NCBI RefSeq assembly: GCF_905475395.1
Contig: NC_058337.1
Coordinates: 102,728,368 to 102,792,367, forward strand
DNA length: 64,000 bases
Reading direction: 5' to 3'
Origin: Chrysoperla carnea
Lineage: Eukaryota > Arthropoda > Insecta > Neuroptera > Chrysopidae
Below the pieces are notes generated by a model, which was not told where the DNA came from, searched no databases, and was given only the letters and a program-made list of their open reading frames with translations. This document shows, piece by piece, positions 41,410-52,500 of the stretch (position 1 is its first letter; each line of letters opens with the position of its first letter). Position numbers and translations under genes: made by a program.

Positions 41410-41414
41410 GTTTA
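41407..41414 (-). promoter_or_regulatory. stnA stop / stnB start junction (TAA-AC-ATG)
   Basis: On the minus strand the stnA stop TAA (41412-41414) is followed by AC and then the stnB ATG (41407-41409) with no intron between them. Both frames must lie on one mature exon. The spacing is compatible with termination-coupled reinitiation. The bases around the stnB start (AAACATGG) fit the insect start consensus well. Confidence 0.9.
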
Positions 41415-43727
41415 TTGTATTAGTTCAGATTCAATTAATTTTAATTCAACAGCACCCGGTACTAAATTTGTTGTTACCGATGTTGTATCAAATGGATCAA
41501 AATCTTCGTCTTGTTCTTGTTCTTGTTGCTGTTGTTCAGCACTTGTTGTAGCTGCTGGAGTTAATGGTTGTAAATTATGTATGAAATGTTGATCATCTGC
41601 ATCATCTAATGATGTTAGTAAATCATTTAATTTCTCTTGTTTACTGATAGTTGTCGCTGCTGTTGTGGATGATTCTTGTATGGTTAATAACTCATTTTCC
41701 AATAATTTTAATTCAGCTTTACCAGGTAATATATTAAATGAATTTGTTGTATCAAAGGGATCAACGTAAGTTAATTGATCATCAATATTATCATTTGGAT
41801 TCACTGGTGTTAATACTTTTGTATTTATTATATCATCATTATCATGGTCAACAACTAATAAATCAGTTATTTCTTCTTTTTCTTGCTGAACTTGTTCTTG
41901 TTGCTGTTGTAATAACTGTTGCTTTTGTTGTTGCTCTAATAATTGATTTAATTTTGAACTTGGTGCATTATTTTTAGCTTCTTCAATCGTTGCTAATTCA
42001 TTTTCAATTAATTTCAACTCAGCTTTACCTGGTACAACCGTAGCAATAAATGTTGTATCAAATGGATCTTCTAAATAATCTTCCAATTGGTTATCCGCCG
42101 ATAATGCAGGTGTTGGTTTTAGCGCAGGTGTTTGTAATGTTTCTATTGATTGTAAAACTGATAAATCATTATCATCAGTTTTCTCAAATAAATCATCTGG
42201 TGTAATTATTTGTTTTTGTTGGGGTGGTTCGTCTTGTCGTGGATTAAAATCATCGTCATCAAAATCGTCACTTGTTAATGCTGATTGTTTTGGTTGTGGT
42301 TTATCACCCAATAATTCAGCTTCAATAAATTTTAGTTCAACTTTTCCAGGTATATTAATTTTCTCAATTGAGCTTGTATCGAATGGATCTATATCATCAT
42401 TCTCATTATCAATTTCATTGAATGTTGTAATTGGTGTAATTGTATCATGTAATTGTGATAAATCTGTTGTGCTACCACCAAGTAAATCTTTTTGCAATAC
42501 GTTTAATTGATTTGTTGTTGGTTTTGGCTCATTGTCGAATGCATTCCATTGCTGTGTATCGATTTCAACCTTTGGTTCTATTTGAATCTGTTTTGCATCT
42601 AATACAACTGGAACTGTTGTTTTTAATGATTCCGCAGCTAGACTTGTAAATTCATCATCTAATTCATCAGTTTGGGTTGTAGCTAATACATCAAATTCAT
42701 TTAAATCAAGAACGTGTTTTGATTCTTGTTGTTGCTGTTGTTGAAGTTCTTTTTGATTACTTGTTGTTGTGGATGGTAATGTTATTGTTGGCTCAGGAAT
42801 GACAATATCATCGATATCGTCATCTAATAAACTTTTCGGTGCTGATGTTGTTGTAGCAACAGTGACGTTATTACCATTCGAATCAGTTTGAAGCTGTTCT
42901 TGCGGTTCGTCAACAATTAATAAATCATCAATTTGATGTTTACGACGTATTGATGGGGATCTTGTTGTTGTTAAACACGATGGATCAACACGACCAGTTA
43001 ATACTTCAACTGCAGATCCAATTGAAACTAATTTTTTGCCTTTTTTCGATACTTCTGGACCACGTATTATTTTATCAGCAGCGGATGTATCAAATGGATC
43101 TATATCATCTGTACCGTCGTTCTGATCGTCATCATCAGGTATATAAGCTAGTTTTATTTCTCCACTTGCAACAACATCTACATATGACGTATCAAATAAG
43201 TTATCATCCTCATCGGTTTCGTATTCACTACCTGATTCTTCTAATAAAACTACGTTTGCTACAGCTGCTTCAGATTGCGGCTGTTGTTGTGGTTGTTTAA
43301 AATCAGCAAGAGTGTAAGTTTGATCTTTATTTGTAGAATGCCCTTCGGGAGCTGCTGGTTTTGGAGGTGGTGCAGGTTTCGGTGGAGGAGTTCGTTTAAA
43401 GAATGATGTTTGTTTGATTCGATCTAAGTCGTCTTTAGTTTTATGTAAGATACTATCAATACCAGTTGTTAGTTCATTAAATTTCTTCCATTCGTCTTGA
43501 TCTTGTGCTTTTGTTGTTTCAGTAGTGCTGTGCTGTTGGTGATCTTCACTCTCTTCGTAACCCGCTCCACTTCCACTACCTTCAAATTGTTCAACTACTG
43601 CAGCAGTAGATCGTTGTTGGTGTTCACGCTTGTATTGTTCTAACTCCTCTTGTGTAAATAATTCTTCGTCTTTTTTATGTTTTTTTGATTTTTTCTTCTT
43701 CTTTAAACCTTTACCTATTTTCAGCAT
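41412..43727 (-). CDS. stnA: Stoned A, first cistron of stoned, 771 aa, single coding exon
   Basis: The frame begins MLKIGKGLKKKKKSKKHKK, a basic start, followed by FTQEELEQYKREHQ, a segment WKKFNELTTGIDSILHKTKDD and PPPKPAPPPKPA. The body is acidic and Gln-rich and carries a repeated unit DPFDTT...PGKAELKLIE.EL. DPF motifs (AP-2 appendage ligands) are at about residues 210, 447, 554, 656 and 744, with a degenerate LFDT copy near 178. The last repeat ends at the stop codon. In the fly, stnA acts with stnB in synaptic-vesicle membrane retrieval. The protein has no Met after residue 1. The upstream splice acceptor at about 43765 makes this the second transcript exon, with a 5' noncoding exon not located. 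Length is near that of the fly protein (850 aa, from memory). Confidence 0.95.
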   Translation of the reverse strand: MLKIGKGLKKKKKSKKHKKDEELFTQEELEQYKREHQQRSTAAVVEQFEGSGSGAGYEESEDHQQHSTTETTKAQDQDEWKKFNELTTGIDSILHKTKDDLDRIKQTSFFKRTPPPKPAPPPKPAAPEGHSTNKDQTYTLADFKQPQQQPQSEAAVANVVLLEESGSEYETDEDDNLFDTSYVDVVASGEIKLAYIPDDDDQNDGTDDIDPFDTSAADKIIRGPEVSKKGKKLVSIGSAVEVLTGRVDPSCLTTTRSPSIRRKHQIDDLLIVDEPQEQLQTDSNGNNVTVATTTSAPKSLLDDDIDDIVIPEPTITLPSTTTSNQKELQQQQQQESKHVLDLNEFDVLATTQTDELDDEFTSLAAESLKTTVPVVLDAKQIQIEPKVEIDTQQWNAFDNEPKPTTNQLNVLQKDLLGGSTTDLSQLHDTITPITTFNEIDNENDDIDPFDTSSIEKINIPGKVELKFIEAELLGDKPQPKQSALTSDDFDDDDFNPRQDEPPQQKQIITPDDLFEKTDDNDLSVLQSIETLQTPALKPTPALSADNQLEDYLEDPFDTTFIATVVPGKAELKLIENELATIEEAKNNAPSSKLNQLLEQQQKQQLLQQQQEQVQQEKEEITDLLVVDHDNDDIINTKVLTPVNPNDNIDDQLTYVDPFDTTNSFNILPGKAELKLLENELLTIQESSTTAATTISKQEKLNDLLTSLDDADDQHFIHNLQPLTPAATTSAEQQQQEQEQDEDFDPFDTTSVTTNLVPGAVELKLIESELIQ

Positions 43728-43751
43728 TATCTTCTAACCACTACGTGTGTA

Positions 43752-43764
43752 CTACATTGAGGCT
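43752..43764 (-). promoter_or_regulatory. 5' leader of stnA with splice acceptor and ATG-TAG start-stop element
   Basis: A pyrimidine-rich TTTTTCTTTTGCAG acceptor ends at 43765; the exon then begins AGCCTCAATGTAGTACAC. The first ATG in this exon (43755-43757) is directly followed by TAG (43752-43754). It forms a minimal upstream frame about 25 nt before the stnA ATG. Such start-stop elements can hold ribosomes and tune reinitiation. Whether this exon is used in the mature transcript is inferred from the acceptor only. Confidence 0.5.
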
Positions 43765-46700
43765 CTGCAAAAGAAAAATATTAAATTTCAGTTTGTCCCA
43801 AGTTCTAAATAAGATATTTTACATTATTCTATTTCAATTAAAATGTAGTTGGTATGCTTTAGTTAATAATACAATCAGTTATTTTTTGAAGAGGCATATA
43901 TTATCCCTCATGAATTTTGTAACTATTTTATTAACTTGGTGAAAAATTGATTTAAAAAACAAAGCAATTATCTTGGCGTCATAATGACGTTGTTTATTTC
44001 ATTACTATTGCCAAGTTTGTTTGGCTAAGGTCAAAGTAAATATCTTATAAAAATAAAAATAAATTTTACAAAAAAACGAGTTAAAATAAACAATTGACTG
44101 AGCCAATTGTTGAAATACCCTGTATAGACAGTGTTGAATATCAGATATTGAATTTTTTTTTAAATACATTTGATCAATTTATGAGTGTTCATGTAGAATA
44201 AAATGCCAGTCTTCCGGTTGCCATTTCCGGGTTTCGAAAACTTTTGTAGTTTACTCTTAATATTATCCGATAGGTTTTGTATGAAATTAGAATCAATAGA
44301 TTCACTATTTGAAGCTATCTACAAATATTCACCCTTCTTTCTTTTATAGTCTTTGAGAAGATGAAACTTAAGCTTTGCCCTAATTTGAACCCTCAAGGGC
44401 AGCCAAAGATATTTACAAAAAAAGGGATCCAAACAAAACATTTCTGTATTTTTAAATAAAAAACATTTTTACATTTTATTTTTAAACTTTTATTCTATCT
44501 ATCTCTTACGATTTACAAGATGGGTTCTACGGATCAAAACCCGATGGACCTATTTTGCTCATTTACGAACTCAAACTCACGTTTTATGCCCTGTGCATAC
44601 TATACAAATTACAGCCAATATCTCTTTTCAACAATAGCCCAATATCGTTTTTGAGTTATCTTGCTAACGAACAGACGGACAAATCTATCCAAAAATTTTC
44701 TGACTATCATCTTTTATAGCCTAGAGCCAAATGTAGTATTTAACAGCCATTTCAGGAAGGCTGTAAATTTGAAGGACTGATATCAAAGTCATAGCAAATT
44801 AATTTTTTCTTCACATTTTCTAATCGGTGGTACCGATTTCAGGGGACCTGAAAATATTTAATGCACGGCAAGCTTAAAATTGATGAATATTCATTGAAGC
44901 CGATTTTCAGATATGATATTTGAATAAAAATGTAAAAATCATTTTGTTCAATATTCGAACCTTCGAGATTGCAATTTTCAATGTGTCGGGCAACGAACAC
45001 TGTTTTGTTGAGTGTCTTTCCATTTTTATTCAATTATCTTTTTATTTGAATATCGTCCTCAATTTTAAGCTTACTTAAACTTTTGTGACTGTCTCAAATT
45101 TATATAATTGATTTGATTTTTCTATAGCTCATGCTTACGGCGTAATAATGTATATAATAATAAGGTGTAGAGTACTTGAAAGACAATCTAAAAATTACAA
45201 TCTTACATTGTGTCAGGGGTTATTGTTTTCTATTTTTTATTGAATTATATCTTGATAAGCATAACAAAAGGCGAAAATTTTCTTTGTTATTCCCGACAAA
45301 GCAGATATATTTGAAGAAAATTTATCAGATGTTTGAAGATTACGGACTTTTTTCAAAACTATGTCAGGCTCTAATCATAAAAGAAAGTTTCGGATAGAAT
45401 AAAAGATTTGAATGTTTACATTGGAAATTTTGAAATGATAGCACTTGGCTTCGCTTACTCAATAAAATTCAAATAATATCACTAAAAGTAAGTTTTGGTT
45501 TTTTAATTAGCTTTTTTTTTTTTTTTTTTTTTAATTTTGCAAACACTTTTTTATAAGTATGATAAAATCGAGTCAACTTTATTGTTATCAATAATTTTGT
45601 TTGTTATTACGACTGGCGGTCCAATCAATATTTGCTTAAATTTATTTACGCCTACGACAAATTTAATCAGTCAACTATTCAAAGGTTTCAATTATGAATA
45701 TAATAAAAATATTTTTTTTATACACTTGATAATAAAATTCAAAATAATGTTACTAAAATCGATCTTAAAAAAATTTAAAAAAGAAAATATCTTACAGAAA
45801 ATACGATGAATATGTAGATACATATATATCTATGTACTACAAAGTATTGATTTTTATATTATTGGAGTATACTATATAATATATACATAATTATTTTATT
45901 AAAAAAAAGAAAAATAAAAATAAAAATAAAGATATATGAAATAACAAAATAATATACTAATTAACTTAAAAAAAAAAGAAAATAAAAATAATATCTTACT
46001 ATTTAGTGCCCCATTGTAATAATTTATACCGTACACATTTTTAATCTTAAAAAACAATTTTAATTCGTTACACTTTTTTTTACACAATAAATTTAATATA
46101 TATTTAATTTAATTGAATTAAATAAATATATAGATAAATTTTTTAACACTATTTCTGGTATAGAAGATGTTATACTATGGTGGGTAGAGTAGGTACCTAT
46201 TATGTAAGTAGGTATCGATTTTATATAACGCATACACAAAACAACCCTACTATGATGATGACTTGGATGATTTTCGGTACCCTGATATCTTCCGAGTTTT
46301 TCATATCATTTTGTGTGATTATCAAGACATACATTAATCAGACTACATCGGTTTATGTTCGTATTGTATCGAATTTTACCGAATATGGAACTATTTAGAG
46401 TAAATGTGAAATAAAATGACTTTTCTTGTGTAAATTATTGAGTTTTCTTATTATAAATGTAGCACTTATTTTTTTTATTTACATTATATTTTTCTAAAAA
46501 TTAAGGTATTACTTTTAGAAGTCAAATACTTGTTTGATTCTTTAATTTTTACTGTATGAATTAATTGTAGTATTAGATTAAAAAAGACATACTTCTGATT
46601 TATTAGTCAACCTAATAAGTGCGTACATTACGTTTGGTTTGATCAGGATATTTATTATGATATAACATAAAAATTTCATTGTACTTACTTCAAATTATAT

Positions 46701-48218
46701 CTGTTATATAATTTAAAGAAAACTTTCATAACTCAATTATTTCAAATAATACAACATAAAATTCTAACAAACAGTACAAATGGACTGTTATAAATATATT
46801 TTTGCATTTCTCAAAATCCATTCCATTCAATCGATTCAAAGTTTTAGTCTCCTAGGTAACCTAAATGTAGGTTTTAAACATACTTCCAAAAAGGTCAAAC
46901 TTAAGTGTTATTAAGTGAGGATTAACTATGGTCACTTTTCAGACTACATTTTCAATATAAGTCAAAGTAGTCTTTTATTTGCTTTTTGAAATAAATTAAA
47001 TTGAGGTCGCTGAATAACCTTTACAAAAATTTGAGCTTATGCCTGGTATCCGTTAGACATTTTCTGATTGATCTATCTTAGTTTGAGGGCTCAATTTAGT
47101 TCGAATGTGCCGTATATTTCACATTTAGATGAAAATATTTTCATACCTATTAAAGTAATATAAAAAAAGTGAGACACCTGTACATATCTTTTAGTTGGAA
47201 TGGGAAAATCATATCCCGTTTAACTAGACATGATTCATTTCATTGTGCGCATAGACACTTCTATTATTGATTTCCGTCAAATCAAATATTTGTTTGTATT
47301 TTTTATAAAATATGATTCCTAAATTTTCATTCTCATATGATTTCCGATAAGATTGACGTTTCCTTAAATTATTTTAAAGTGAATAATTAATAAGAGTTCG
47401 ATAATCTATGAAAAATTAAAATCCAAATTTAAAAATCAAAATAAATATAATATTTTATTCAGTTTTTCTCTAAAACATACATGTCTGATTAATTCGTTTC
47501 GTTTTAGGTTAGTTCAAGTTATTGATTTATGGAAATGTATTTTGTAGTTCCCATATTTGTAACGCTTGGAAATTGTATTTGAAAAGAAAAACTTTTTTCT
47601 TACCTCTATGAATCAATTTTTGTTTTCACGATGGCAATCTGAATTTTATAATTGGAGTATATTTAATTTGACCATTACTTCTGAAATCTTAAATAGTAGA
47701 TTTTCGTTTAACTTACATTCTTCGGTTTTGTTATCTCAATGATTATAAGCTACAATTTTGCATTACATACCAATTTTGCATTACTTACTCAGATATCAAA
47801 AATGGTATGAATCGAGATAAGCATAATAACTTAAGCAAATAAGCATATAACTAACTTCCATTTAAGTTTGCGGCATATAGAAATTTTTGATTTTTCGGGC
47901 TTTTTATCTTGGATGGAAATGCAATTTAAAATGTTTCATATATGTTAGCGTGGCAAAAAATGTCTCTAAATTTTTTATTACTATAAATAATATGTTTTCA
48001 ATAAAGGCTTTCAATCAGATCATTTCGAATTTTTTCCAAAGCGTTTTTATTTATTTACCTGAGTAATTATCTAACTATTCAAGAAACTTTGGGATGGATA
48101 TTATTCGTTTTCAAAAAGTAGACTCAGAGATGAAATTTCTTCCTCCTCTCAGAATCTAGGCAATCATGGCGCTTATTCTTTACAAACGTGAATTAGTGGA
48201 GGGCCGCTAGATTTTTAC
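43765..48218. other. Gene-free stretch upstream of stoned
   Basis: The stoned promoter and 5' noncoding exon should lie here or beyond, but neither could be located. Contents are AT-rich sequence, a long poly-T tract near 45511-45533, and several short unsupported open frames (for example 45176-45397 and 45537-45809) without recognisable motifs. Confidence 0.5.
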
Positions 48219-49500
48219 CTCGGAATCGAAGGATTGTCAATGAATCTTTATAAAAACTGTTCGACTGCATTGTATAAAGCTTACTTAAAGAAGTTAAAAA
48301 CAAAAATTTGTGCGATCTGGTCCAGGGGGTAAGGGACACCCCTTCGTGGGGGTGGAAAAGTTTATGTTAAAAATGACAACGGGAAGCGAGAAAAGGATGA
48401 ATTCTAAACAAAAAAAGTCATTTAAGTATATTTCGAAAAGTCAATACTTTCCGAGTTATTGGCGATTGAATTTCGGAGTATTTAACGTCAAATAACTGTA
48501 AAATTTGAAGTTTTTTTCAGAAAGTAGATGGTACACTTTTTAAAGTACTAAAAAAACCATGAAAATGGAAAAAGTTTCAAGTCATTTGCATGAAAATTGA
48601 AGAAGTTATAAAGAAAACAAAATTTTTCGTACCTTTCTGTTAATGTTATATTCAGCACAAAAACTGATGAATTTACCACGGGAACTACTGCAACATGTTC
48701 AAAAAGTTACTAGCAGTTACGGATATATATTTTTTTTAATATTGCAATTTAAATGCGAAAATTTTTATCGAAATTTCAAAAAAAGAAATGTCTTTGTCGT
48801 TTAATAGCTCGATAAATAATAAAGTTAAAGAAAATCTCCCAAACTTTTTTCGGTAAATTAATTTTTTTTCGAGTTATTTAACGATAAAAGTATTTTTTTG
48901 TATTTTTAGAAAAAATAATTTGCATTTAAATTGCAATATTTAAAAAAATATATATCCGAAACTGCTAGAACTTTTTGAGCATGTTGCCAGTACTTAAATA
49001 AAGAAAATTGAAAAGCGGCAAGCATTAATTTTAGTTCCCGTGGTAAATTCATCAGTTTTTGTGCTGAATATAACTTAAAAAGAAAGGTACGAAAAATTTT
49101 GTTTTCTTTATAACTTCTTCAATTTTCATGCAAATGACTTGAAACTTTTTCCATTTTCATGGTTTTTTAGTACTTTAAAAAGTGTACCATCTACTTTCTG
49201 AAAAAAACTTCAAATTTTACAGTTATTTGACGTTAAATACTCCGAAATTCAATCGCCAATAACTCGGAAAGTATTGACTTTTCGAAATATACTTAAATGA
49301 CTTTTTTTGTTTAGAATTCATCCTTTTCTCGCTTCCCGTTGTCATTTTTAACATAAACTTTTCCACCCCCACGAAGGGGTGCCCCTTACCCCCTGGACCA
49401 GATCGCACAAATTTTTGTTTTTAACTTCTTTAAGTAAGCTTTATACAATGCAGTCGAACAGTTTTTATAAAGATTCATTGACTATCCCTGGATTCCGAGC
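48219..49500. mobile_element. 1.28-kb foldback element (near-perfect palindrome)
   Basis: Sequence from about 48219 (CTCGGAATC) is repeated in reverse complement up to about 49500 (GATTCCGAG). The arms are nearly identical over 500-600 bp each, close enough that a 61-codon frame at 48310-48495 recurs exactly at 49223-49408 on the other strand. Divergence increases only towards the centre near 48860. No transposase is encoded. It resembles a foldback or long-TIR non-autonomous DNA element. A target duplication was not evident. Confidence 0.85.
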
Positions 49501-49894
49501 TTTTAACATATTTATACCTTACGGATCTCTGTTAAATACCTATACATACAGATATAACAGATATCTTAGAAATTTTGCACCCGCCTTTTAGTTCATATGT
49601 TACGGTTTATAACAATCATGGCATTTGTCAGCTGTATTTATTAGCAGATTTCCTTTACTCAAACTCCAGGCGAATGTTGATATAGTCTAATAATAATCTC
49701 TCTCACCCTGGATTTCTGCTTGAATCTGCTTGCTCGAGTTGCTTTATTTAAATAGTGTGTGGTTTTTTTGTTTTTCTCATGTGGACTTCATCTGAAATTC
49801 CGCTGAAATGTTGCGAGAGCTTTAGACACATTTTTGCTTCCTTCTTGACTTTTTTTCTTTTATTTCTACAATACTTTTTCTTGTTTTACGATTG

Positions 49895-50075
49895 CCTACT
49901 TAGGCTAGGCGATATAACATATGAAATCGATTTTTTTTCGGGTAAGACCGATCGAGATGCAGTTTTTTGCATTCGATTCAGGTGTAATCAGTTATATATA
50001 TTTAACGAAATCGGCCAAATTATGTTACTCGGGGGTTTTTGTTGCTGATCACGAATATGATGTATAAAATACTGG
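49895..50075 (+). repeat. Probable dispersed repeat fragment
   Basis: The segment around GATATAACATATGAAATCG and TGTTACTCGGGGGTTTTTG, with GCTGATCACGAATATGATG, resembles a dispersed repeat I recall from insect genomes. A 97-codon open frame over it (49755-50048) is hydrophobic and unlike any family, so it is not called as a gene. No second copy was found inside this window. Confidence 0.35.
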
Positions 50076-51107
50076 GTGGTAAATTTAAGTATTTATTTTG
50101 TGATTGTTATAAACATTCTGCAAAAAAAAAAATGACACAAAATTCTTAATGTGTACTTTATGTATGATCTAGCCCAATAATTATTACAAATTTAAAAGTA
50201 TTTCCTCGGACTTCTGTAACTAAAAAACGAGTAAGACAGTGACAACCTAACCAGTGACAACTAAAAATACGAGTAAGACAGAGAAACAACATTTTTTCTA
50301 TCTATCTCATTACTATTAGAGAAACTGAGATAGGTTGAAGAGTCGTATACCCGTCTCGCTTCCTCCTCCATGAGCAATGCGGACTTGGATAAAGAGACAT
50401 ACAATAAAGTTATAACAATTGTGACTTCGACTTAAAATAACTCGCCCATGCCTGGCTTAAAGCAAAATCGGGACCTAATCAAGATAGAGATCTACTAGGT
50501 GGCAGATTCAAACTTTTTTCTTCCACCTTCAAACATACCAAATAAAAACAATCGACAAAATGCATTTTTATATTTGTATATTAAAAATATATACATTAAT
50601 ATAATAATAATAATTATAGACTTAAAATTTATAGATGAGTTTATATATACTTTTATATAATTTTTTTTTTTATATATAAACAGAAAACAGTCAACGGGCG
50701 TCTTTTATCTTTTTTTATTCATTTTTATTTTTTTAAAATTTATTTGTTTTTATATTTTTTTTTTATATTAATCTTTTTTTTATTATTTATTTTTTAAATT
50801 ATAACATAGGTACATTAACATCTCATATATATAAATAAATTTATATATATTATATATACTTTTTTAAAAATATTATTTTCCATTTTCACATAGTTTTTCT
50901 TTTTATTGTTATATTTTCACAATAAAATTTTAATATAAGAATTATTTTATGACAATATTTCGAGATTTTTATTATTTATTTTAATTTGATATGTTTTTCT
51001 ATATTTTCAAAGGAGAATTATTATTATTTCCGAATTGTATCGTGTAAAAGGTGTTTTAACCTCTTCATTCTTGCGGGGAAAAATTTTGCACTTCGTTCTA
51101 ATCAACT

Positions 51108-51159
51108 TTTAAAGTAAACAAAATAAAACATTTTTTTGTTTTATTTTGTTTACTTTAAA
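51108..51159. repeat. Perfect 22-bp hairpin
   Basis: Positions 51108-51129 and 51138-51159 are exact reverse complements separated by an 8-nt loop (ATTTTTTT). The stem is built from TTTAAAGTAAAC and AAAATAAAAC. It could fold in RNA or extrude as a cruciform. No gene context is known; the nearest coding exons are over 7 kb away. Confidence 0.7.
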
Positions 51160-52239
51160 CAAGATTTTGATGATAAAACGAAAGAAAAAAATGACATGTT
51201 TTTATTACTTCAAAAAAGCCAATTTAAAAAAAATTCTATTCAAAATTTGAAAGAAGAGGTTAAGAATATTGGAAATAGATAAAACATTTGTTGTTTTTAA
51301 TTTTTAGTGTCTGGTCAAGGAAATCATTTTTATCGAATTCATTTTATCGAAGTTGAAAACAAGTCCCTGAACTAGTTGACAGACTATATAAGTGAGAGTT
51401 AAAAAAAATTTTTCTCGGTAACTTCTTATGCGGGAAATTTCTGGGAATATTATTTAAAATTATTGAAATATGTATATTTGATTTGATATAAATGTAATAA
51501 GTTAAGTTATTTCTGTAAGAATTTTATTTAAAATAATAGAATGCCTCAATATCAAAAATATTAGTTTTATAAATTTAAAATTCGTTGGTTTCATTTAAAT
51601 GAAGAAAGAAATAACTCCATTTTAAAACAATTTTCTTTTATTCAAGTTCGAGTAATGATATCCGCATTATGATATATGCATACCTTTCTTAATAAAAATA
51701 GAAATAGTTCATTTAGAAGTCGCCGATTAAGAGACCCTTGATAAAAGTATTATCTAAAGCGGTATTATCGTAAAATAATTTATGTTGTACTCTCTCATTC
51801 TTGAACGCATCAGGAATCTTAATGCTAAGAAAGACTCTATCTAGCGATAGAAAAAAGAACTATAAGTGTATTTAATAGAAATGTTGTATATAATCTTGTA
51901 TATTGTATACCATACGCATATAAGAGAAGTTAATGTTTTGACAACAAAAATTTGGTTAAAGAAGGTGGTTAAATTTTCAAAGTCCTAATTTTGTATGAAA
52001 AAATATAAAATTATATGTAAAAAATTTATAACACAAACTACAAAGTTTATATAAAGAATTAGGAAAATTATCGCAATTATAAAAGATTAAAGGAGCAAAT
52101 ATTGCGCAGCACATTAGTATAAAAGTTGAGTCTAACAGGTATGGTTTACATATTTTTTAACTCGTGGCGCCCTTTATCCTGAACCCAAGAACGTTTATAA
52201 TAAGGATATAATACTTCCTATGCCGAGCTATAAGCGCAC

Positions 52240-52500
52240 GTGGATCAATTAAAGACACCTATCTAGGCGGGGTCTAGTCATTTGTCTAAGTGATTGAAAA
52301 CATGTTTTCAAGTTTTCAATCACTTTCATTTGATTGAAAAAGACAAAAAATTGAAAACAAAAGACAGCTTGATGAGCAATATAAGGTAGCAACGACCGAG
52401 AGGACTAGACATCACTCAGATAGGCGCTTTTTGTACTGCCATCCTTTCCACTCGAGTTTCACGTCCTTCTTACATACGTTCTTGCCTGAACCGTTTGAAA
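52240..52500 (-). repeat. Dispersed repeat, copy 1 (inverted partner at 63140-63335)
   Basis: On the minus strand it reads AAGGACGTGAAACTCGAGTG, GGCAG, GTCTAGTCCTCTCGGTCGTT, then TCAAGCTGTC and a TTTTCAATTTTTTGTC stretch. This parallels 63140-63335 read on the plus strand over about 200 bp. The left side also carries GGGGTCTAGTC facing GACTAGACATC, so the copy has its own internal inverted repeat. Confidence 0.65.

Noticed and set aside
48310-49408. Two identical 61-aa proteins on opposite strands
   Set aside because: They are the same stretch in the two arms of the foldback element and show no known domain; treated as repeat, not genes.
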